From positions 1,426,001 to 1,490,000 of the forward strand of contig NZ_LT629736.1 in NCBI RefSeq assembly GCF_900104945.1: a stretch of DNA of 64,000 nt, written 5' to 3'. The translations under genes and the position numbers were made by a program. Shown piece by piece: positions 23,185 through 31,729 of the stretch; position 1 is the first letter of the stretch, and the number at the start of each line of letters is the position of its first letter. Below the pieces are notes generated by a model, which searched no databases, was not told where the DNA came from, and saw only the letters and a program-made list of their open reading frames with translations. Source of the stretch: Halopseudomonas xinjiangensis (lineage in GTDB: Bacteria; Pseudomonadota; Gammaproteobacteria; Pseudomonadales; Pseudomonadaceae).

Positions 23185-24033
23185 TTAGCCGACCCAGACC
23201 TCAACCCCTGCATGCAACGACCCTGCCTCGGACATGCGCCCGTATACGCCGAGATTTTGATCGGCATGCCTCACAACCGTGCGCAGAACCAGTGTATCCG
23301 CCCCGAAATCGCGCTGGGCTCGGGTGATCGCACCGCAGCGCGGCGTGGTTGCGATGCACGTCAGCTTCACCTCGCCCATATGAAGTGTCTGGCCAATCCA
23401 ATCCTGTTCGGCCAGGCCTTCTTCGCCAGGCAAGGTTTCGATCACAAGGTTAGGTCTGAACCGTCTAGCGTCCCAATCAGCGTTCTGCTGCACGTTTTCC
23501 AGATGGGATAGCGTGGCCGTGGTCACGATGTGCACCGGGGCAACCAGGAAGAAGGTTCCAGGGACCGAAACGAAATCGGCTACCGATTGGGGCAGGTTCG
23601 AGAAGTCTGGTAGCGGCTCGCCCTGCTCCCGATCAAACGTGGCCTTCAGTTCGTCGAGCCAGCCGATTGCGCCCAACTTGTAGCGGCGAAACCGATCCAG
23701 CCCTTCGTTGCTCTGCAGCGCCTCGATCCGGGAAGCATGACCAAGCAACTCGGAGAGTCGCTCCTCAACGCTAGCGTCAGTGCAGCACACCGTCTCTCCA
23801 TCAGGAAACTCGATACGCGGCGTATCAGAATCAGCCATCGTGCGAGCCGTGCAGCGCAGCAGCTGAGGGCGGAATTTGCAACTTTGTATCTCATCCCGGT
23901 TCAGGTCCCGTACCGCCCACCGCCTGTCGCCATACAAGCCCATAGCGTCGAGGCCGCAGGTCTCGACGCGCTCACCACCCATCCCTTTCACCGGATAACG
24001 CCAGATTTCCTTGATAATGCCGACCTTGCGCAT
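23185..24033 (-). CDS. MOSC-domain protein (YcbX-like)
   Basis: 282 residues: an N-terminal beta-barrel domain (MRKVGIIKEIWRYPVKGMGGE ... GLYGDRRWAVRD) and a C-terminal MOSC domain with the conserved cysteine in CIATTPRCGAITRAQ. MOSC proteins handle molybdenum cofactor or activated sulfur; YcbX takes part in reducing N-hydroxylated compounds. The [2Fe-2S] ferredoxin domain of full-length YcbX is missing, so an external electron donor would be needed. It converges with the chemoreceptor gene. Confidence 0.85.
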   Translation of the reverse strand: MRKVGIIKEIWRYPVKGMGGERVETCGLDAMGLYGDRRWAVRDLNRDEIQSCKFRPQLLRCTARTMADSDTPRIEFPDGETVCCTDASVEERLSELLGHASRIEALQSNEGLDRFRRYKLGAIGWLDELKATFDREQGEPLPDFSNLPQSVADFVSVPGTFFLVAPVHIVTTATLSHLENVQQNADWDARRFRPNLVIETLPGEEGLAEQDWIGQTLHMGEVKLTCIATTPRCGAITRAQRDFGADTLVLRTVVRHADQNLGVYGRMSEAGSLHAGVEVWVG

Positions 24034-24155
24034 CGCTGTGTGCCGCCCCTTCGTTGCTGTCCGTCAGTGCTATGCATCATCGATGCCAGCGTTGCGTTGA
24101 CGTGCTGCGTCGTGCGCAGGATCATGAGCAGCACATACGCGCAGCAGGAATTCAG

Positions 24156-25049
24156 ATGTTTGACAATTTCGTTTGGCCGCCCTCGGTCCAGATACCCGAC
24201 AGCCTGATGGGGCTTTTGCTCAACTCCCTCATTCTGGTGGTCACCATCGGCATCCTCCGAGCAGTGACGGCCCGATTCATCCGGCGGACAGTTCAGTCTG
24301 CCGAGCTTCGAGGGAGGTGGTTGGTCAACTCGCGCAATGGTTTCCTGCTCCTGCTGCTGCTGGGGCTGGTGATCATCTGGGGTGACGAGCTGCGCACGCT
24401 TGCACTGTCCATCGTCGCGATCGCGGTGGCCTTCGTCGTTGCTACCAAAGAGCTGATCCTTTGTCTGACCGGATCACTGCTCAAGAGCGGCTCACGCTCG
24501 TTCAATCTGGGTGACCGCATTCAGGTGAAGGATTTTCGCGGAGACGTCATCGACCAGAGTTTGCTGGCGACAACGATCCTGGAGGTTGGCCCAGGCAAAA
24601 CCATGCATCAACGGACCGGACGAGTCATCGTGCTGCCCAATGCGCTCTTCGTCTCCGAGCCGATCGTCAATGAAAGCTTTACCGATGATTATGAGTTCCA
24701 CGTATTCACCGTGCCGTTCAAGCGGGATGATGATTGGCAGGCTGCACGTCAGGCACTGCTGGACGCCGCGACGCGGCAATGCGAACCCTACCTTGAGCAA
24801 GTACGTCGGTACATGAATCGGGTGAGTTCTCAGCGCGGGTTGGCCGTGCCTTCGGTGGATCCACGGGTAACCATCCAGGTCCCTGCGGCGACTGAAATAC
24901 ATTTGGTCGTGCGGCTACCAGCCAGACCGGGGCAACGCAGCGCTCTGGAGCAGACAATACTATCGGAGGTGTTCTCAGCGAGAAGCTACTCCGCAGGCTG
25001 CTCCGAGGAAGACGAAGCAATCGATGAGAGCGAAAATGCCACTGAATAG
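24156..25049 (+). CDS. MscS-family mechanosensitive channel (small)
   Basis: 297 residues. Two to three N-terminal helices (about 13-110) are followed by the MscS beta-domain core LGDRIQVKDFRGDVIDQSLLATTILEVG and VIVLPNALFVSEPIVN. The pore helix (TM3) equivalent, VATKELILCLTGSLLKSGSRSF, lacks the strict Gly-Ala packing of E. coli MscS. Likely an osmotic safety valve or ion-regulated channel in the inner membrane. The ATG at 24156 is preceded by CAGGAA. Confidence 0.85.
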   Translation: MFDNFVWPPSVQIPDSLMGLLLNSLILVVTIGILRAVTARFIRRTVQSAELRGRWLVNSRNGFLLLLLLGLVIIWGDELRTLALSIVAIAVAFVVATKELILCLTGSLLKSGSRSFNLGDRIQVKDFRGDVIDQSLLATTILEVGPGKTMHQRTGRVIVLPNALFVSEPIVNESFTDDYEFHVFTVPFKRDDDWQAARQALLDAATRQCEPYLEQVRRYMNRVSSQRGLAVPSVDPRVTIQVPAATEIHLVVRLPARPGQRSALEQTILSEVFSARSYSAGCSEEDEAIDESENATE

Positions 25050-25080
25050 TCGGCATCTCGCCAGACGCTGAGGAAGACCG

Positions 25081-25107
25081 AGCCGGCGCAACAAGCGCGC
25101 CGGCTTT
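25081..25107. terminator. Hairpin between convergent mscS-like and baeRF3 genes
   Basis: AGCCGGCGC / GCGCCGGCT 9-bp stem with a 7-base loop. The following T tract is poor (TT then GG), so efficiency is uncertain. Confidence 0.5.
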
Positions 25108-25118
25108 GGTCGGTTCGA

Positions 25119-26285
25119 CTAGAAGCGATAGACCGCGGCGGCGCCGGTCTCGACCGGCATCTGGTCAGCCGGCACGACGATTACTTCCCCGCCGTTCTGC
25201 AGCACCCGAGGAATCAGCTGGTCGAGCACGTCATGCGAGCCCTGGTCGGTTGCTGAGCTCATGCGTACCTCGCCGCTTTCCTGATCCAGCTCACCTGGAA
25301 TCACCCGTTCGGCCTCAACCAGCAGGGTTGAAATGCGACCGGCGACCGCCGCCTGACCAATGTCCTTGACACTGTCCGATGCCAGCCCCTGGCCCTGCGA
25401 CACGCCGAAGCGGTCGACGATACCATCCAGCCGCTCGCGATACTTCTTCGACATCACCTCCCAGCTCCGCTTGCGCAGTTCTTCAAGATCCAGCGCTGCC
25501 GGGTCCAGGTCTATGCCCTCTTCAGTCAGATGCTGGTTGTGCGTGACGGTGCGAAACACCGACTGGTTTTCAGGCAGCGCCACGAGCAGCAGCGGCAGGT
25601 TGCTCGGGTTCGAGTAGTATTCGGTGATCGCAGCATCGACCTTACGGAAGAAACGGTCGCGGTCGAGATCGATCTCGTCCTGCTTGCCGCTGCCACCTGC
25701 CTCGTGCTGCATCGGGTCCCCGCGCTCGGAAGCCATGCTGTAGCCTCCCGGATTACCGCTCTGCGTCGCCTCGGTCAGATCCGAGCCAAGCGCTTCGTTC
25801 TGGTTTCGCGGCACTTCGTCCACCATGTGTACCTCGTCAAGCACATCGCGGTTGCCCTCGAACAAGTGCACATCATCACGGGCCAGACACAGCACCTGGT
25901 AGCGGTCGGCCGACTGCGCGACGCGTAGCATCGGCTTCAGGTACGGACGGACGTCCACCGAGGCAATCTCGGGAACGCGGCGTTGCAGGGGGAATACCCG
26001 GAAAAAATGCTCGCCTCCCAATACGGCGAGCCCATCGCGCAGATAGACCCAGAAATCCCGGTCGTCCAACAACGTCTCGAATGGCTCCAGCAGGGCGTCG
26101 TGATCGGCATCGGGGTGCTGCGCGGCCAGCTTTTCTCGCAGTTCGCGGAGAAGGTTCTTGTAACGGATCGGGTCCTGATCCCGCTCCGGCACGGTTCGGT
26201 GGGTCGGCATATACACCGACAGACATATCTGCTCCTCGAGCTTGACCAGATCAGTCAAGGTTTCTCGGGTTATGGGGTCGCTCAT
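25119..26285 (-). CDS. baeRF3-family protein (bacterial eRF1/Pelota-related)
   Basis: 388 residues. Recognised by LVKLEEQICLSVYMPTHRTVPERDQDPIRYKNLL at the N-terminus, the PLPFQR-like FRVFPLQRRVPEI, VLCLARDDVHLFEGN, a Gly/His-rich loop (MQHEAGGSGKQDEIDLDRDRFFRKVD) and the C-terminal segment GRISTLLVEAERVIPGELDQ ... DVLDQLIPRVLQNGGEVIVVPADQMP. The family is related to archaeo-eukaryotic release factors and is thought to act on stalled or resting ribosomes; relatives such as Balon are hibernation factors. The function here is inferred from family only. Start at 26285 with GGAG upstream. Confidence 0.8.
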   Translation of the reverse strand: MSDPITRETLTDLVKLEEQICLSVYMPTHRTVPERDQDPIRYKNLLRELREKLAAQHPDADHDALLEPFETLLDDRDFWVYLRDGLAVLGGEHFFRVFPLQRRVPEIASVDVRPYLKPMLRVAQSADRYQVLCLARDDVHLFEGNRDVLDEVHMVDEVPRNQNEALGSDLTEATQSGNPGGYSMASERGDPMQHEAGGSGKQDEIDLDRDRFFRKVDAAITEYYSNPSNLPLLLVALPENQSVFRTVTHNQHLTEEGIDLDPAALDLEELRKRSWEVMSKKYRERLDGIVDRFGVSQGQGLASDSVKDIGQAAVAGRISTLLVEAERVIPGELDQESGEVRMSSATDQGSHDVLDQLIPRVLQNGGEVIVVPADQMPVETGAAAVYRF

Positions 26286-26601
26286 GGCAGTCTCCTCGTC
26301 AGTCAGTGAAAGACACGCTTCAGCTCCTGCCGTATCCGCGTGGGTTACGCGGCTCCCTTTTTGTTCGTACGTCGGTTCGCGCACTACCGATACATACAGT
26401 CAACTCATACAGTTACGACGTGTCTGCCCGCCCCGAGTTCAAGCGAGCCGGGGGAGTGAAGCGCAGCCAAACGGGCACCAGCGGCTCGCAAGCAAGTCGT
26501 GTGAATCGCTACACGAAACACGCGGTTATTCGTCGCCAAGTGTGAACAGGGGGCGCGTCCTTCGGTCATCCGCAATGCACAATCAGCCTGCAGGAGTCAC
26601 C
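26286..26601. other. Divergent intergenic region, no gene seen
   Basis: Separates the baeRF3 gene (-) from the lipoprotein gene (+). It holds one hairpin, CCGCGT/ACGCGG (26336-26352), followed by CTCCCTTTTTG on the plus strand. Promoters for both sides should lie here, but I find no convincing hexamers. Confidence 0.5.
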
Positions 26602-27099
26602 ATGAAGAACACCATCGTCGTGTTAATTGGAAGCGCCGTACTCGCCGGCTGCGCGGCACAGAGTCCGTCCGTTCCGCCCTCTGCGCGCAGCGAGCAATGC
26701 CAGCCCATCGACGAGAACGGCGTTATGCAACTTTTCGACCGATGGAACCGATCCTTGCTTACCGGTGACCCTGAAAAGGTCGTGGCGAACTATGCAAGGA
26801 ACTCGATTCTGCTCCCTACTCTGTCAGACAAGCCACGCTTCACTCCGGAAGAAAAGCTCGAATACTTCCAGCACTTCCTGGGCAACCAGCCAAGCGGGGA
26901 AATCACGCTGCGAGCGGTCGAGCTCGGCTGTAACACCGTCGTCGACTCTGGGCTGTACACATTCACCTTCGCCCGTACCGGGAGCACTGCCGAGGCGCGC
27001 TACACCTACACCTACCGCTGGGATGGCCAGCAGTGGCTGATCACTTCGCATCACTCGTCGCTGATGCCGGAAACATCCGCGCAACAGACAAGTCGCTGA
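26602..27099 (+). CDS. SnoaL-like (CaMKII association-domain type) lipoprotein
   Basis: 165 residues with a lipoprotein signal (MKNTIVVLIGSAVLAGC; lipobox LAGC, Cys 17). The mature part is an NTF2-like domain: VMQLFDRWNRSLLTGDPEKVVANYARNSILLPTLSDKPR, and at the end YTYTYRWDGQQWLITSHHSSLMPE, typical of the SgcJ/CaMKII-AD group. No enzymatic activity is established for such bacterial proteins. CAGGAG precedes the ATG. Forms a possible unit with the downstream mscS-like gene (92-bp gap). Confidence 0.82.
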   Translation: MKNTIVVLIGSAVLAGCAAQSPSVPPSARSEQCQPIDENGVMQLFDRWNRSLLTGDPEKVVANYARNSILLPTLSDKPRFTPEEKLEYFQHFLGNQPSGEITLRAVELGCNTVVDSGLYTFTFARTGSTAEARYTYTYRWDGQQWLITSHHSSLMPETSAQQTSR

Positions 27100-27152
27100 T
27101 CGGCGGAGCGAATCGGCCAGTACGCAGTCCCACATAGCAACCTTCATCAACA

Positions 27153-27175
27153 CTGCTACCCGTGACGGGTAGCAG
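27153..27175 (+). repeat. Hairpin just upstream of the second mscS-like gene
   Basis: CTGCTACCC / GGGTAGCAG, 9-bp perfect stem with 5-base loop, ending 16 bases before the ATG at 27192 and partly covering the likely ribosome-binding region (GCGGGA). No T tract, so a translational or stability element is more likely than a terminator. Confidence 0.55.
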
Positions 27176-27191
27176 CGGGACTGACGAACCG

Positions 27192-28457
27192 ATGACCAGC
27201 CGTTTACTGTTGTGCCTGTATCTTCTGCTGTTTTCGGTGACGGCACTTGCCGATACCGGGAGAGCAACCGTCCGACTCGACGCGCGATCACTGTTTCAGG
27301 TGGACGCGGAAACACAAGAGGCCGCGCGCGAACGCGCCGACACTATCGAAAGACGCCTCAACCGGTTGCTGGAAAGCCCGGCGAATATCAGTCCGGTGAC
27401 TATCGCGACCGAGGGTGAGCGCCGCGTGCTCAACGTGGCCGGCCGGCCGGTGGTAGAAATTACCCCAGAGGATGCCGCCGAACATCTGACCGATATCGAT
27501 CAACTTGCGAGCACCTGGAAACAAACCATAGACGAGGCCCTGCAACGTGGCAGCGAGCGACGCACGTCTGCCTGGCGACGCTTCAGCACCGAAACCCAGG
27601 CCAGCGTCCAGACGGCCTTCGCGCGGATGCTGGAGACTGCGGTCACGGTGATCCCCAGGCTTCTGGCAGGCGTCCTAGTCGTATTGCTTTTCTGGGGTAT
27701 AGCTTCGGCGGTGCGCTGGCTGACACGGCTGGTGTTGCGGCGCCTTACCTCGGACCTGACGGTGGAAAACCTGATCAAACAGATCAGCTACTATTCCATC
27801 TGGGCAATCGGCATCATCGTTGCGACCAGCGCGCTGGGATTCGATCCGCAGGCCCTTGCCACCGGCCTCGGCCTGACCGGCGTCGCACTCGGTTTCGCCT
27901 TGAAGGACATCCTTTCCAATTTTGTCTCGGGGATTCTCATCCTGCTCATGCGGCCGTTCGAGATAAACGATCAGATCGTAATCGGTCCGACCGAAGGCAG
28001 CGTCGAGCGCATCTTGCTTCGCGCAACGCAGATCCGTACCTATGACGGTCGCGCGGTGCTGGTCCCTAACGGGGAGGTCTTCACCTCTCGGGTCACCAAC
28101 AACACCGAAAGCCCGGTGAGGCGAGGCAGCGTCGCCGTTCCAGTCGGATATGACGCTGACCTCAAGACTGTCGTCGAGACTATACTGGAGGCGGCATTGA
28201 AGGCCGAAGGCGTGCTCGCAGACCCGGCACCAGCGGTGAGGATTACCGAACTGAGCAATGCCATGCAGCTGGAGGCACGTTTCTGGACCGATTCGAGGCG
28301 CAACGATTTCGTACTGACAGCATCGAACGTTCGCTCGCGCATCGTTGAATCGTTCAAGATCAAGGGCCTCAGCTTGCCCGATCCAGGGGTGCGAGTGCTT
28401 GTGCCGCGCCCACCGGATGCGTTCAAACCCGAAACTGGTTACAGGGAACAGGATTGA
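27192..28457 (+). CDS. MscS-family channel with periplasmic N-terminal domain
   Basis: 421 residues. A signal peptide (MTSRLLLCLYLLLFSVTALA) leads into a periplasmic alpha-rich domain (about 20-145), then three helices (about 150-260) including the conserved TM3 GLTGVALGFALKDILSNFVSGILILLMRPF, and the MscS C-terminal domain (VLVPNGEVFTSRVTNNTESPVRRGSVAVPV). Compared with the channel gene at 24156 it is a distant paralogue with better conserved pore helix. Its stop overlaps the start of the GFA gene by one base. Confidence 0.9.
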   Translation: MTSRLLLCLYLLLFSVTALADTGRATVRLDARSLFQVDAETQEAARERADTIERRLNRLLESPANISPVTIATEGERRVLNVAGRPVVEITPEDAAEHLTDIDQLASTWKQTIDEALQRGSERRTSAWRRFSTETQASVQTAFARMLETAVTVIPRLLAGVLVVLLFWGIASAVRWLTRLVLRRLTSDLTVENLIKQISYYSIWAIGIIVATSALGFDPQALATGLGLTGVALGFALKDILSNFVSGILILLMRPFEINDQIVIGPTEGSVERILLRATQIRTYDGRAVLVPNGEVFTSRVTNNTESPVRRGSVAVPVGYDADLKTVVETILEAALKAEGVLADPAPAVRITELSNAMQLEARFWTDSRRNDFVLTASNVRSRIVESFKIKGLSLPDPGVRVLVPRPPDAFKPETGYREQD

Positions 28458-28882
28458 TGTACAACGGACAGTGTCTTTGCGCCAGCGTGCGCTTTCGTAT
28501 CGAAGGGGAACTCCAGCCTATTCAGGTGTGCCATTGCTCGCAGTGTCGTCGGGCACAGGGCGGGCCCTTCGCAACCAATATCCCCGTTGACGAGGCCAGC
28601 TTCGCCCTTCTGGCTGGCTCGGACGTGCTTAGTGAATACGAGTCGTCGCCCGGCAAGTACAGGGTATTCTGCCGTACGTGCGGTTCACCGGTGTTCAGCA
28701 AAAAAAATGCCCTTCCAGGCGTTCTACGTGTTCGCGCGGGTCTGATCAGCGAACCGCTCGAAACACGGGCGATCGGTCACTTCTTTTTTGGGTCCAAAGC
28801 GAACTGGTGGCCCATCGAAGACGGTCTTCCGAGATTCGACGGGCCCTACAAGCCCAAGTCGGCCAGCCCGAGCGAGCGCTAG
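28457..28882 (+). CDS. GFA (glutathione-dependent formaldehyde-activating enzyme)-fold protein
   Basis: 141 residues of the CENP-V/GFA family. Zinc-binding cysteines are seen in GQCLCASVRF, CHCSQCRRAQGG and FCRTCGSPVFS, the typical pattern. Actual activity in this family is often unknown; formaldehyde-glutathione chemistry is not proven. The ATG overlaps the upstream channel stop (TGATG), so the two are translationally coupled. Confidence 0.9.
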   Translation: MYNGQCLCASVRFRIEGELQPIQVCHCSQCRRAQGGPFATNIPVDEASFALLAGSDVLSEYESSPGKYRVFCRTCGSPVFSKKNALPGVLRVRAGLISEPLETRAIGHFFFGSKANWWPIEDGLPRFDGPYKPKSASPSER

Positions 28883-28896
28883 GGCCAGCCAGGCGG

Positions 28897-29379
28897 TCAT
28901 TCGCCGCCAGTTTTTCCTTCCTCGTTCTGGTCGGCCGGGAAATCACGATCGACCGTTGGAGCAGGCTCCAGCGGCTCGGTCTCATCCCCGTCCCAGCGTT
29001 TGCCATCGAGTGGATCCACTCGACCGAGCTCCGCCTCGTCCAGGCCACCCCGGGCTCCGATTTCGTCAATGCTCGCCTCGGAGAGCTGACGATCGGTAGG
29101 TTCGCCAGCGCCAGGCTCGTTGGGCGAGCGGGCTCCATCATCGGGAAGGATAGTTTCGGGAGTCACGTCATCCATCGTCGGCCCGCCACCCGGGAACGAG
29201 GCCTCGGTCAGGCCCGCCTCGTTGACACGCTCCGGCGGCAAACCCTGTTCGGACGGCTGCTCACCGACTGGTCCCATCACCCCTTCGTCAGGAAATTCCA
29301 GTTCGTCGACCTCGGCGGCCACTTCGCTCGGGTCGATCTTGCGTTCAGAGGCCGGGCGGTCATCGCGTTGTCGGTTCAT
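28897..29379 (-). CDS. Acidic low-complexity protein of unknown function
   Basis: 160 residues, very rich in Asp, Glu, Pro and Gly, with almost no hydrophobic core (for example EVDELEFPDEGVMGP, GARSPNEPGAGEPTDRQ, PTVDRDFPADQNEEGKTGGE) and no Cys. Likely intrinsically disordered. Similar acidic pseudomonad proteins carry uninformative names such as HPr-related. The coding call rests on a good Shine-Dalgarno (AGGAG) seven to eight bases from the ATG and a frame with typical composition. It sits 14 bp from the convergent GFA stop. Confidence 0.65.
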   Translation of the reverse strand: MNRQRDDRPASERKIDPSEVAAEVDELEFPDEGVMGPVGEQPSEQGLPPERVNEAGLTEASFPGGGPTMDDVTPETILPDDGARSPNEPGAGEPTDRQLSEASIDEIGARGGLDEAELGRVDPLDGKRWDGDETEPLEPAPTVDRDFPADQNEEGKTGGE

Positions 29380-29491
29380 ATAGCGTCTCCTGTCAGTGTC
29401 TGTTCAGTTGACGGCCAGCCCGGTTGAAAATTCCCCGGCATTTTTTGCTGGGCTGGTAGTCAACAGGCCTAGCGAAACGCGCAGGTGACCG

Positions 29492-30232
29492 ATGGAAGCG
29501 AACAGGCAACGATGGAAGGCATTCGGGTGGTTCACGTTGAGGCTGTCAGCCTTCGCATTATTTTGCGCGGCTGTTTATTTCTCCGAGCCCTGGCGGGCCG
29601 TGCCAGCCCACTGGAACCCATGGCATCCGCTGTCGTTGGACGATCCGATGAGCCCGGTGACCAACTGGAAGCTGGCGCAGCTCAAGAACGATCCCGCAGC
29701 GTGTCTCGATGTCCTTCAATCAGCCGACGCTGAAATGCTGGATTACCTTCCGCTAGACGATTACACACCTGTAACCGGTTGCCCATTGAGCAACGTGGTG
29801 CGGATTCGCCGCAGCAATGTTGCGTTCAATGCACCATTCACGGTCACTTGCCCGCTCGCAGTGCGCTGGGTCATGTTCGAGAGCCAGCAATTGCAACCAT
29901 TGGCGCTCGGGCACTTCGGCACTCGCGTCGCACGCATCGAGCATTTTGGCAGTTTCGCCTGCCGCAATATCTATCACCGGGCCAGTGGAAGGCGCAGCCA
30001 GCACGCGACCGCCTCGGCCTTCGACATCGCCGCCTTTCGACTCGATGATGGGACCGAGGCCAACGTGCTGCGTCACTGGGATGACGAAGACGCACCGGCA
30101 CGTGCTGCATTTCTTCGCGACGTGCATGACGCCGCATGCGGCTACTTCGGGACCGTACTGGGGCCGGATTACAACCAGCCGCATGCAAATCATTTCCACG
30201 TGGATACCAGCGGGATGGGGTTTTGCCGATAG
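29492..30232 (+). CDS. Extensin-like C-terminal-domain protein (membrane-anchored)
   Basis: 246 residues. One N-terminal helix (FTLRLSAFALFCAAVYF) anchors it to the inner membrane; the rest is the Extensin_C domain with FNAPFTVTCPLAVRWVMFE, and metal-site motifs SQHATASAFDIAAF and NQPHANHFHVDT, which resemble the H-x6-D ... HxH zinc site of VanY/MepA-type peptidases. A cell-wall peptidase or amidase role is plausible but not established. Confidence 0.85.
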   Translation: MEANRQRWKAFGWFTLRLSAFALFCAAVYFSEPWRAVPAHWNPWHPLSLDDPMSPVTNWKLAQLKNDPAACLDVLQSADAEMLDYLPLDDYTPVTGCPLSNVVRIRRSNVAFNAPFTVTCPLAVRWVMFESQQLQPLALGHFGTRVARIEHFGSFACRNIYHRASGRRSQHATASAFDIAAFRLDDGTEANVLRHWDDEDAPARAAFLRDVHDAACGYFGTVLGPDYNQPHANHFHVDTSGMGFCR

Positions 30233-30322
30233 AGCGTGCATGGACGTACCGGCGTACGATCTGGCACCATTCCCGGCCTTCAGTCGCCCATGACGGGCGA
30301 CGTACAGCGACCAAGGATTCTA

Positions 30323-30667
30323 ATGAGCACCCTGCCACCCTGCCCCGCCTGCCATTCCGAATTCACTTATGAGGATGGCGCCAACCTGGTGTGCCCGGAA
30401 TGCGCCCATGAATGGTCTGCAGCAGACGCCAGCGCCGAAAAAACCGAAGAAGATGCCGTTATCAAGGATGCGAACGGCACGCCGCTCACGGACGGTGATT
30501 CGGTTACCGTGATCAAGGATCTGAAGGTCAAGGGTTCATCGTTGGTGGTGAAGGTCGGCACCAAGGTGAAGAACATCCGCCTGGTCGGCGGCGACCATGA
30601 CATTGATTGCCGGATCGATGGCATCGGCGCGATGAAATTGAAATCGGAATTCGTACGAAAGGCGTAG
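30323..30667 (+). CDS. PhnA/YjdM-family zinc-ribbon protein
   Basis: 114 residues, close to E. coli YjdM (111). N-terminal zinc ribbon [21 protein letters not shown] and C-terminal PhnA domain [28 protein letters not shown] ... [32 protein letters not shown]. The old name (alkylphosphonate uptake) is not supported; its role is unknown. AAGGA precedes the ATG. Confidence 0.93.
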   Translation: MSTLPPCPACHSEFTYEDGANLVCPECAHEWSAADASAEKTEEDAVIKDANGTPLTDGDSVTVIKDLKVKGSSLVVKVGTKVKNIRLVGGDHDIDCRIDGIGAMKLKSEFVRKA

Positions 30668-30677
30668 CGCCCGTGAG

Positions 30678-30700
30678 CACGCCCGCACCAGGCGGGCGTG
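30678..30700. terminator. Hairpin between convergent yjdM-like and yebC-like genes
   Basis: CACGCCCGC / GCGGGCGTG 9-bp stem, loop ACCAG. No T tract on either strand. Confidence 0.5.
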
Positions 30701-30706
30701 TGTCGG

Positions 30707-31423
30707 TCAGACTTCGGCGTTGTGATACACGTTCTGCACGTCGTCGACGTCGTTGAGCATGTCCAACAGCTTGTCCAGCATGTCGACATCTTCCCCGCTT
30801 ATGGCGGTCATGGTCTGCGGCAGGAACTGCACTTCATCGACCGCAAAATCAACGTCGCCGAAGGTATCGGTCAGAGCCTGCTTGGCTTTGGCATATTCGG
30901 TATGCGGCGTGAAGACCGTGATCGTACCGTTCTCGTTTTCGATGTCGGTGACGTCAACGTCCGCCATCATCAACGCCTCGAGCACTGCCTCTTCATCATC
31001 GCCGGTAAAGGCCAGGATCGCGCAATGGTCGAACATGTGGCTGACACTGCCGGCTACGCCGAGCTTGCATTTGGTTTTGGTGAAACAGTGGCGCACATCG
31101 GCGATGGTGCGGTTCGGGTTGTCCGTCAGACAATCGACGATGACCATGCAGTTGCCCGGTCCGAAGCCCTCATAGCGCGCCAGTGCAAAATCTTCCCCGC
31201 CGCCGCCCTTGGCTTTGTCGATGGCCTTATCGATGACGTGAGCAGGCACCTGGTCCTTCTTCGCCCGTTCTATGAGACCGCGTAACGTCAGGTTGCCGGT
31301 AGGATCCACGCCCCCGGACTTGGCGCTCACATAGATCTCCCGAGCGTACTTGCTGTACAGCTTGGTCTTGGCGTCAGCCGTCTTGGCCATGGATTCTTTG
31401 CGGTTCTGGTAGGCGCGTCCCAT
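30707..31423 (-). CDS. YebC/PmpR-family protein (YeeN subtype)
   Basis: 238 residues. Starts [38 protein letters not shown], the YeeN-type N-terminus; core [33 protein letters not shown]. The family was long annotated as transcriptional regulators (PmpR); recent work links YebC proteins to translation of proline-rich stretches. Which applies to the YeeN branch is unclear. Convergent with the yjdM-like gene. Confidence 0.92.
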   Translation of the reverse strand: MGRAYQNRKESMAKTADAKTKLYSKYAREIYVSAKSGGVDPTGNLTLRGLIERAKKDQVPAHVIDKAIDKAKGGGGEDFALARYEGFGPGNCMVIVDCLTDNPNRTIADVRHCFTKTKCKLGVAGSVSHMFDHCAILAFTGDDEEAVLEALMMADVDVTDIENENGTITVFTPHTEYAKAKQALTDTFGDVDFAVDEVQFLPQTMTAISGEDVDMLDKLLDMLNDVDDVQNVYHNAEV

Positions 31424-31729
31424 GAGTACATCCCAGTGAATTCGGAAAGCCGCCGATTCTACCCGCACTCGGGCGGCATATCCACGTCTCATCGGGCTCG
31501 CTTCGCCTACAACCCGCGCGTCATGCGGGCTTTACAAAAGCGCAGCAGATTCCGGAGCGAACTTTGCCAGCGCTTCGCTGCCATAATCTAGGAACCCTGA
31601 CCGCTGCCAACTATCCGCAGCGGCCTGCTACGGGGCAGGAATGTCTGTCGTATGACCGTTCGAAGTGAGATGCGGCGAAGCCCTGGCGCTGTTCGACCCC
31701 AGCGAATCCAACGATCGGATGGACACACC
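31424..31729. other. Divergent intergenic region, no gene seen
   Basis: Lies between the yebC-like gene (-) and the beta-lactamase-fold gene (+). Contains a small hairpin CCCGC/GCGGG (31513-31529) followed by CTTT, and a possible -10 CATAAT at 31582-31587 without a convincing -35. No ORF with supportable coding signals. Confidence 0.45.
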
